From the NCBI GenBank assembly GCA_040751755.1, contig JBFMHC010000024.1, forward strand, positions 54,510 to 118,509: DNA of 64,000 nucleotides, in the 5' to 3' direction. The stretch is from PFJX01 sp040751755. GTDB lineage: Bacteria; Pseudomonadota; Gammaproteobacteria; Burkholderiales; Thiobacillaceae. A program made the position numbers and the translations under genes. The notes under the pieces were generated by a model. The model ran no database searches. It saw nothing but the letters and a program-made list of their open reading frames with translations, and was not told where the DNA came from. Shown piece after piece: positions 7,749 through 14,121 of the stretch. How positions within the stretch are numbered: the first letter of the stretch is position 1; each line of letters begins with the position of its first letter.

Positions 7749-9486
7749 CCTCGATCTGATCGAGGAATTCGCCCGCCTCACCGGCCTGGCGGTGCAGAAG
7801 GTGCGCGCCGGCGATGCCTTGCGCAAGGCCGCCGCCGTGTTCGAAAGCACGCGTGACGGCGTGCTGATCACCGACCTGAGGCCGCGCATCGTCGCCGTCA
7901 ACCGGGCCTATACGGAGATCACCGGCTACACCGAGGCCGAGGCACTGGGGCAAAACCCCTCCATCCTCAAGTCCGGCCGCCAGGATTACGACTTCTATCA
8001 GGCCATGTGGACGAGCCTGAAGGAGAGCGGGTACTGGCAGGGCGAGATCTGGAACCGCCGCAAGGACGGGGCGATCTACCCGCAGTGGCTGACCATCAGC
8101 ACGGTACGCGACGAACGGGGCGAGCCCTGCAACTACGTCGGCGTGTTCACGGACATCACCCAGCTGCGGCAGTCCGAGGAGCGCCTGGAGCATCTGGCGC
8201 ACTACGATCCACTCACCGACCTGCCGAACCGCCTGCTGGTCCTGTCGCGCATCGAGCATGCCCTGGAACACGCCGAGCGGCACCGTTTCCAGGTCGCCGT
8301 GCTCTACATCGACCTGGACCACTTCAAGACCGTCAACGACAGCCTCGGCCATCCGGTCGGCGACGAACTCCTGGTCGCCCTCACGCGCCGCCTCGCCACG
8401 CGACTGCGCGAGGAGGACACCCTGGCGCGCCTGGGCGGTGACGAATTCCTCCTCGTCCTCGAGCTGATCTCGCATCCCGAGCAGGCGGCGGCGGTCGCGC
8501 AGGCCCTCATCGATCTGCTCGAAGAGCCGTTCCAGCTGCCCAGCGGCCATGAGGTCTTCGTCGGCCTCAGCATCGGCATCAGCCTCTACCCGGACGACGC
8601 GGGCACCGTCACGGAGCTGATCCAGCACGCCGACCTGGCCATGTACCAGGCCAAGCAGCAGGGCCGCAACACCTACCGCTTCCATACCAATGCCCTGACC
8701 GCGGCGGCGAGCGAGCGCCTGTCGCTGGAGACGCGGATGCGCCATGCCCTGGAGCGCGGCGAGTTCAGCCTGCATTACCAGCCGCTCATCTCCGCCCTGG
8801 ATGGACAGACCTTCGGTGCCGAGGCGCTGCTGCGCTGGCAGCCGCCCGGCGAGGCAGCGGTGCCGCCGGGCAGATTCATCCCGATCGCCGAGGAAAGCGG
8901 TCTCATCGTGCAGCTCGGCGCCTGGGTGCTGAAGACCGCCTGCGCGCAGGCGCGCGCCTGGATGGAGGCCGGCCTGCCGCCCCTGCTCATGGCGGTCAAT
9001 CTCTCCGGCCGGCAGTTCCTGGCGTCGAACCTGGTGGAGCAGGTGCGCGAGGCGCTGGCCGAGAGCGGACTGCCCGGCCAGCATCTGGAACTGGAGCTGA
9101 CCGAGAGCGTCCTCATGGTCCAGGCCGAGCAGTCCATCGCCACCCTTCAGGCCCTGAAGGCGCTTGGCGTGCGCCTGGCCATCGACGACTTCGGCACCGG
9201 CTACTCCTCGCTCGCCTACCTGAAGCGCTTCCCCATCGACAAGCTGAAGATCGACCAGAGCTTCGTGCGCGGCCTCGCGGAGGACGCCGATGATCGCGAG
9301 ATCGCCGCCACCATCATCGCCATGGCCCACAGCCTGCGCCTGGAGGTGTTGGCGGAAGGGGTGGAGACGGAGGAGCAGCATGCCTTCCTGCGCGCGCATG
9401 GCTGCAACCAGTACCAGGGCTACCTGTTCAGCAAGCCGCTGAGTGCCGCGGACTTCCTCGCCCGGCTGGAGCGGGGGAAGCGCTAG
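7639..9486 (+). CDS. PAS-GGDEF-EAL protein, C-terminal part of the frameshifted c-di-GMP regulator
   Basis: Continues the preceding gene after a +1 shift; true homology begins at about 7737. The open frame can be extended to an ATG at 7639, but residues before 7737 are an out-of-frame reading of the GAF domain. Visible are the end of the GAF domain (ADLDLIEEFARLTG), a PAS domain (FESTRDGVLITD to GVFTDIT), a GGDEF domain with DPLTDLPNR and an intact LGGDEF active site, and an EAL domain with EALLRW, NLSGRQF, ELTES, DDFGTGYSSL, KIDQSFV and AEGVET. Both diguanylate cyclase and phosphodiesterase motifs look intact, so the ancestral protein could have had both activities. Confidence 0.9.
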   Translation: MPACMPAGRCRSRTNSGGCSAPSPSTTTNRAPPEQADLDLIEEFARLTGLAVQKVRAGDALRKAAAVFESTRDGVLITDLRPRIVAVNRAYTEITGYTEAEALGQNPSILKSGRQDYDFYQAMWTSLKESGYWQGEIWNRRKDGAIYPQWLTISTVRDERGEPCNYVGVFTDITQLRQSEERLEHLAHYDPLTDLPNRLLVLSRIEHALEHAERHRFQVAVLYIDLDHFKTVNDSLGHPVGDELLVALTRRLATRLREEDTLARLGGDEFLLVLELISHPEQAAAVAQALIDLLEEPFQLPSGHEVFVGLSIGISLYPDDAGTVTELIQHADLAMYQAKQQGRNTYRFHTNALTAAASERLSLETRMRHALERGEFSLHYQPLISALDGQTFGAEALLRWQPPGEAAVPPGRFIPIAEESGLIVQLGAWVLKTACAQARAWMEAGLPPLLMAVNLSGRQFLASNLVEQVREALAESGLPGQHLELELTESVLMVQAEQSIATLQALKALGVRLAIDDFGTGYSSLAYLKRFPIDKLKIDQSFVRGLAEDADDREIAATIIAMAHSLRLEVLAEGVETEEQHAFLRAHGCNQYQGYLFSKPLSAADFLARLERGKR

Positions 9487-9549
9487 GCAGCCAACTGGGC
9501 ATAGAATGAAATCAGGATTGTGTGTTGTTGTTAGCCGAGGGAGCCTGTC

Positions 9550-9831
9550 ATGAGCCAGATCATTCCCGAAACCACGCCTGATTACGACAAGACCCGCATC
9601 GTCGAGCGGCCCGACGGCTTCTTCTGGCTCGACAAGACGAGCGGCGAGCTGTTCGGCCCCTTCGCCACCCTGCTGGAGGCGGTGCAAGACATGCAGTACG
9701 AGCCGGAGACCGATTACGAGCCGGTGGAGTCTCTGGAGGAGGCCGAGCAGGAACTCGGCATTGCCGACTGGGTGGACGCCGATACCGGCGAACTGGCCGA
9801 AGACACCATCACGCGCCTGGAAGACCACTGA
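9550..9831 (+). CDS. Conserved acidic hypothetical protein
   Basis: A 93-residue, strongly acidic protein without signal peptide or membrane segment. It contains the aromatic run DGFFWLD and several Glu-rich repeats, such as YEPETDYEPVESLEEAEQE. Start ATG at 9550 is preceded by GAGGGAGCC. I do not recognise a functional family. It lies between the c-di-GMP protein and uspA on the same strand, but its role is unknown. Confidence 0.75.
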   Translation: MSQIIPETTPDYDKTRIVERPDGFFWLDKTSGELFGPFATLLEAVQDMQYEPETDYEPVESLEEAEQELGIADWVDADTGELAEDTITRLEDH

Positions 9832-9929
9832 CCACGCCGCGCCGGCGGGACGCCCGCGGCGCGCGGGACGAGGATGCGGGCTTTCCCCGGTCGACGTGGT
9901 GGCTATGCTGAATGTGAGAGTCCACACGA

Positions 9930-10388
9930 ATGGATCACGTCATGTTCAAGCACATACTTGTCCCCGTCGACGGCAGCGAGCTGTCGCGCGCGGCGGCCAT
10001 GCAGGCATGCGGGTTCGCGCGCGAAACCGGCGCGCGACTGACCTTCTACCACGCCCTCCCCGAGTATTTCCCCAGCGCCCTGACGGGCGACGCCCTGTTC
10101 GACGACGCCACCACCTACCAGGCCTTCCACGCCGCGATGGCGCGGCAGTCGGCGAGGATCCTCGACGAGATGGCGGGGATCGCGCGCGAGGCGGGGGTCG
10201 ACTTCGCGGTCGTGAGCGGCGAGAGCGACACCCCCTACCGTGGCATCGTCGAGACCGCGGAACAGCGGCACTGCGACCTGATCTTCATGGCCTCGCACGG
10301 TCGACGCGGCGCCAGCGCGCTGCTGCTCGGCTCGGAGACCCAGAAGGTGCTGACCCACTGCCGCATCCCGGTCATGGTGTACCGCTGA
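9930..10388 (+). CDS. Universal stress protein (UspA family)
   Basis: A 152-residue single Usp domain: N-terminal strand HILVPVDGS, and near the C-terminus MASHGRRGASALLLGSET, which matches the glycine-rich ATP-binding loop of the family, ending CRIPVMVYR. The ATG at 9930 is used because GAGAG lies about 10 bases upstream; an in-frame ATG at 9942 would remove only four residues. The gene sits 36 bases upstream of a second dnaK, so the two probably share a transcript and a stress-related role. Confidence 0.9.
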   Translation: MDHVMFKHILVPVDGSELSRAAAMQACGFARETGARLTFYHALPEYFPSALTGDALFDDATTYQAFHAAMARQSARILDEMAGIAREAGVDFAVVSGESDTPYRGIVETAEQRHCDLIFMASHGRRGASALLLGSETQKVLTHCRIPVMVYR

Positions 10389-10424
10389 GGGGGCCGCGCA
10401 TGCGGAAACGAACGAGGAGCCATC

Positions 10425-12326
10425 ATGGCCATCATCGGCATTGACCTGGGCACGTCCAATTCCGCCGCCGCGGTGCTGCGCGGCGGCCGTCCCGTGATCA
10501 TCCCCAGCGCCGAGGGCATGAGCATCGGCGGCAAGGCCTTCCCCAGCTACGTCGCGCTCACCGCGGACGGCCAGGTGCTGGTGGGCGAGCCGGCGCGCCG
10601 CCAGGCGGCCGCCAACCCCGAGGGCACCGCCACCGCCTTCAAGCGCCGCATGGGCCGGCGCGAGACCATCCGCCTGCGTGAGCGCGAGTACTCGCCGGAA
10701 CAGCTCTCCGCCTTCCTGCTGCAGAAGATCAAGCGCGACGCGGAGGCCTACCTCGGCGAGCCGGTGGAGAAGGCCGTGGTCACCGTGCCGGCCTACTTCG
10801 ACGACAACCAGCGCGCCGCTACCAAGGACGCCTGCCGCATCGCCGGCCTGGAGGTGGTGCGCCTGGTCAACGAGCCCACCGCGGCCTCGCTCGCCTACGG
10901 CCTGGACCGTCTCGGCCAGGAGTTGCGCATCGCCGTCATCGACCTGGGCGGCGGCACCCTGGACGTGACGATCATGGAATTCGGCAAGGGCGTGTTCGAG
11001 GTCAAGGCCACCAGCGGCGACACGCAGCTCGGCGGCACGGACATGAACCAGCGCATCTACGAACACCTCGCGGAACGCTTCCAGATGGCCACCGGCGTCG
11101 ACGTGCGCGGCGACCGCAAGGCGGTGGCGCGGCTCGTCGAGGCGGCGGAGGAGGCGAAGATCGAACTCAGCAGCACGGTCAACGCCCACGTCAGCCTGCC
11201 CTATCTCGCGGCCGTCGGCGGCGAACCGCGCCACCTGGAGCTGGACCTCGGCCGCACCGAGCTGGAGCGTCTGGTGCGGCCGGTGATCGAGCGCTGCCGC
11301 GGCCCCGTGGAACAGGCCCTGCGCGATGCCGGCATCGGCGCGAAGGACGTCGACCGCATGGTGTTCGTCGGCGGGCCCACGCGCATGCCGGCGGTGCGCG
11401 CCTTCTTCGAGGAGATGTTCGGCCGCAAGGCGGAGGGCGACGCAACATCGCAGGGCGTGGACCCCATGGAATGCGTCGCCGCCGGTGCCGCCATCCAGGC
11501 CGGCGTGCTGGCCGGCGAGGTGGGCGGCATCGTCCTGGTGGACGTCACGCCCCTGACCCTGGGCGTCGAGACCCTGGGTGGCATCGCCACCCCGCTGATC
11601 GCGCGCAACACGCCGATCCCGGTGAAGCGCACCGAGACCTTCACCACCGCCGCGGACATGCAGACCAGCGTCACCATCCACGTGTTCCAGGGCGAGCGGC
11701 CGATGGCCACGGACAACACCAGCCTGGGCGAATTCAACCTCGACGGTCTGCCGCCCGCGCCGCGCGGCATCCCCAAGATCGAGGTCACCTTCGACATCGA
11801 CTCCAACGGCATCCTCAGCGTCTCCGCGCGCGACACCGCGAGCGGCAAGTCACAGTCCATCAGCATCACCGGTTCCACGCGCCTGTCCGAGGAACAGAAG
11901 CAGCGCATGGTGGCGGACGCCGAGCAGTACGCCGAGGCGGACCGGAAACGGCGCGAGGACGCGGAGAAGCTCAACGCCGCCGATGCCGGCTGCTACGAGG
12001 CCGAGAAGATGCTCGCCAACTTTGCCGACAAGCTCACCGACGAGCTGAAAAAACGTATCGAGGCGGCCCTGCGCGAGACCAAGGAGGCGCTGCTGCGCAA
12101 GGACGTCGCGCTTGCCACGGAGCGCGCAGAGAATCTGCGCAAGGTGCTGAAGGAGGCCGGCGTGGTCCTGTATTCGCAGAGCGGACAGGGCGGGCCGTAC
12201 AAGGAGACCCGCTGGGAAGGCACGGAACCGCCGCCCGACGTCGGCCCGTCCTGCGGCGAGGCGCGCCCCAGCGGCGCCGGCCCGCGCGGCAGGGTGGTCG
12301 ACGCCGAGTACCAGGAAAACCGCTAG
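10425..12326 (+). CDS. Second DnaK-type Hsp70 chaperone
   Basis: A 633-residue Hsp70 paralogue of the housekeeping DnaK at the left end. The nucleotide-binding domain has GIDLGTSNS (DLGTTNS in typical DnaK) and VIDLGGGTLDV starting near residue 171. The substrate-binding domain has VTIHVFQGERP and PRGIPKIEVTFDIDSNGIL, followed by the helical lid. The tail ends VVDAEYQENR instead of the EEVKD type, which may alter partner interactions. The start ATG is preceded by GAGGAG. It is followed after 14 bases by its own DnaJ and preceded by uspA, so this looks like a dedicated stress chaperone pair. Confidence 0.95.
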   Translation: MAIIGIDLGTSNSAAAVLRGGRPVIIPSAEGMSIGGKAFPSYVALTADGQVLVGEPARRQAAANPEGTATAFKRRMGRRETIRLREREYSPEQLSAFLLQKIKRDAEAYLGEPVEKAVVTVPAYFDDNQRAATKDACRIAGLEVVRLVNEPTAASLAYGLDRLGQELRIAVIDLGGGTLDVTIMEFGKGVFEVKATSGDTQLGGTDMNQRIYEHLAERFQMATGVDVRGDRKAVARLVEAAEEAKIELSSTVNAHVSLPYLAAVGGEPRHLELDLGRTELERLVRPVIERCRGPVEQALRDAGIGAKDVDRMVFVGGPTRMPAVRAFFEEMFGRKAEGDATSQGVDPMECVAAGAAIQAGVLAGEVGGIVLVDVTPLTLGVETLGGIATPLIARNTPIPVKRTETFTTAADMQTSVTIHVFQGERPMATDNTSLGEFNLDGLPPAPRGIPKIEVTFDIDSNGILSVSARDTASGKSQSISITGSTRLSEEQKQRMVADAEQYAEADRKRREDAEKLNAADAGCYEAEKMLANFADKLTDELKKRIEAALRETKEALLRKDVALATERAENLRKVLKEAGVVLYSQSGQGGPYKETRWEGTEPPPDVGPSCGEARPSGAGPRGRVVDAEYQENR

Positions 12327-12340
12327 CGGGGTGACCGGCC

Positions 12341-13465
12341 ATCAGCGAAACCGCCCAACGCGCCGCAACGCAGCGCGACTACTACGAAGTCCTCGGCGTC
12401 CCGCGCGACGCGGACCGGAAGGCGATCAAGGACGCCTTCCGCGAACTGGCCCTCAAGTACCACCCGGACCGCGACAAGGAGCCGGGTGCCGAGGAGCGCT
12501 TCAAGGAGATCGCCGAGGCCTACGCGGTGTTGTCCGACCCGCGGAAGCGGGCGGAATACGACGCGCGCGGCTTCGCCGGCGTGGCCGGGTTCAGCCAGCA
12601 GGACCTGTTCGGCGGCATCGACTTCGAGGATCTGTTCGGCGGCCTCAACTTCGATTTCGGCGGCCCCTTCGAGGGCCTCTTCCGCCGCCGCGGCCAGCAT
12701 GCCGGGCCGCGGCATGGCAGCAACATCGAGGTCGAGCTGTTCGTCTCCCTGGAACGGGTGGCGCAGGGTGGCGAGGAGCAGGTGCGGCTCGCCCACCCCG
12801 CCGCCTGCGCGGCGTGCCACGGCACGGGCGGCCAGGACGGCGCACCGCCACGTACCTGCCCGGCCTGCGGCGGCAGCGGCCACATCACACACAGCCGGCG
12901 CGAGCAGCAGGACCATGTGCTGATCCAGCAGATCACCGTCTGCCCGACCTGCCACGGCCGTGGCAGCGTCATCGAGCATCCCTGCCCGGTCTGCCGTGGC
13001 ACGGGCGAGGTGGCGCGTGAGGAGTCGCTCAGCGTGAAGATCCCCGCCGGCATCGAGGAGGGCATGGCCCTGCGCATCCCCGGCAAGGGCATGCCCAGCC
13101 CCGACCCCGGCGGCCCGCCCGGAGACCTGTTCGTGGTGGTGTACAGCCGACACGACCCGCGTTTCCAGCGCGCCGCGGCCGACCTGTTGCGGCAGGAGAA
13201 CATCGCGCTCGTCGACGCCGTGCTGGGCACGACCCTGCAGGTCCCCACCCTGGACGGCAGCGCCAGCGTGGCCGTGCCGCCGGGCACGCAGCCGGACGCC
13301 ATGCTGCGCCTCAAGGGCAAGGGCCTGCCGCTGTTCGGCAACGAGGGGAAGGGGCGGCGTGGCGACCTCTATTTACGCATCGCGGTGCGCGTCCCGGAGC
13401 GCCTGTCGCGCGAGGAACGCGAACTCTATGAACGCCTGCGCGCGCTCGGCAGCCAGCTGCGCTAA
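12341..13465 (+). CDS. Second DnaJ-type co-chaperone, apparent ATC start
   Basis: A 374-residue type I J protein paired with the upstream Hsp70 paralogue. It shows a J domain (RDYYEVLG, KYHPDRD), a short Gly/Phe region with repeated DLFGG, four zinc repeats (CAACHGTG, CPACGGSG, CPTCHGRG, CPVCRGTG) and the C-terminal domain. The frame is closed by a TGA at 12332, and no ATG, GTG or TTG precedes the J domain. The only plausible initiation site is ATC at 12341, giving (M)SETAQRAATQRDYYE, with GGGGTGA placed about 6 bases upstream. A standard start would appear only at GTG 12527, losing the J domain. Either a rare ATC start or a base error (ATG to ATC). Confidence 0.9.
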   Translation: MSETAQRAATQRDYYEVLGVPRDADRKAIKDAFRELALKYHPDRDKEPGAEERFKEIAEAYAVLSDPRKRAEYDARGFAGVAGFSQQDLFGGIDFEDLFGGLNFDFGGPFEGLFRRRGQHAGPRHGSNIEVELFVSLERVAQGGEEQVRLAHPAACAACHGTGGQDGAPPRTCPACGGSGHITHSRREQQDHVLIQQITVCPTCHGRGSVIEHPCPVCRGTGEVAREESLSVKIPAGIEEGMALRIPGKGMPSPDPGGPPGDLFVVVYSRHDPRFQRAAADLLRQENIALVDAVLGTTLQVPTLDGSASVAVPPGTQPDAMLRLKGKGLPLFGNEGKGRRGDLYLRIAVRVPERLSREERELYERLRALGSQLR

Positions 13466-13632
13466 CGGTCGGCCACGCGCTGCATCAGCATGCCCGCCAC
13501 CTCCAGGGCCACACCGAGTCCCAGCAGCAGGACACCGATCCAGTAGCCCTCGGGGGCGAGGAAGAGCGAGAGACCGCCAGCCACCATCAGCACGACCGCC
13601 AGGATGCGCCGGCCACGGGGATTCCTCATCAT
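13462..13632 (-). CDS. Small membrane protein, 56 residues
   Basis: A short gene convergent with the second dnaJ, overlapping its stop by 4 bases. The product begins MMRNPRGRRI, has two hydrophobic segments (LAVVLMVAGGLSLFLA and WIGVLLLGLGVALEVAG) separated by PEGY, and ends MQRVADR, so it should be a helical hairpin in the inner membrane. A strong ribosome site (AAGGAG, 6 bases before the ATG) supports expression. It lies 23 bases downstream of a small coiled-coil gene on the same strand, probably as an operon. Function unknown. Confidence 0.7.
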   Translation of the reverse strand: MMRNPRGRRILAVVLMVAGGLSLFLAPEGYWIGVLLLGLGVALEVAGMLMQRVADR

Positions 13633-13655
13633 CAGCGTCTCCTTCCTCCGGGGCC

Positions 13656-13916
13656 TCAGAACAGGTCGCGCAGGCGCCGATAGCCGCGCGCGATCTCTTC
13701 ACCCAGCAAGCGGGCGGCGGCGAGCACGTCCTCGCCCGCGCTGTTCGCGGTATCGGCCACCTTTGCCGCCGTGTCGCGCAGGCGTTCCAGCTTGCCTTCC
13801 ATTTCCCGCCATTCGTCCTCGGCCTCCAGCTTCGCCAGATGCGCGCGGACGATCAATTCGTCGCGCTGGGTGGACAAGGCATCAAGCAGTTTTTGCAGTT
13901 CCTCGCGAGCATCCAT
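13656..13916 (-). CDS. Small coiled-coil protein
   Basis: An 86-residue soluble protein, highly helical and charged: MDAREELQKLLDAL at the start, a Glu/Arg-rich centre, then DTAAKVADTANSAGEDV and RGYRRLRDLF at the end. The layout resembles small stress-related coiled-coil proteins but I do not assign a family. The ATG at 13916 is chosen because AAGGAG lies 6 bases upstream; the open frame extends further but without support. It is divergent from the Lon-like protease gene (205-base shared upstream region) and co-directional with the small membrane protein. Confidence 0.75.
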   Translation of the reverse strand: MDAREELQKLLDALSTQRDELIVRAHLAKLEAEDEWREMEGKLERLRDTAAKVADTANSAGEDVLAAARLLGEEIARGYRRLRDLF

Positions 13917-14121
13917 GAGTGGCTCCTTCACGCCAATGCGCAAACCGTCAGGGGTCTGCCTGGTTTCAATATAGCCCGCACCGTGCCCCGGACGCGGCGG
14001 TAAAACCCACATGGCGCATGCCGGATCGCTCGCATAGCATGAATAGAAAGGCGGCGCGATTTGCGTCGTCCAGTAAAAACGGACTGTCTGGTCCGCGCCC
14101 GCGACAAGAAAGGGAAATACG

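Noticed and set aside
5691..7901. 736-residue open frame on the - strand opposite the response regulators
   Set aside because: Shadow of the GC-rich signalling genes without any recognisable domain.
9835..9863. GC-rich hairpin after the small acidic protein as a terminator
   Set aside because: CGCCGCG/CGCGGCG arms exist, but no T run follows and such arms are frequent by chance at this GC content.
12331..13020. GTG-started frame at 12331 as the start of the second DnaJ
   Set aside because: It is out of frame with the J domain and gives an Arg/Pro-rich nonsense protein.
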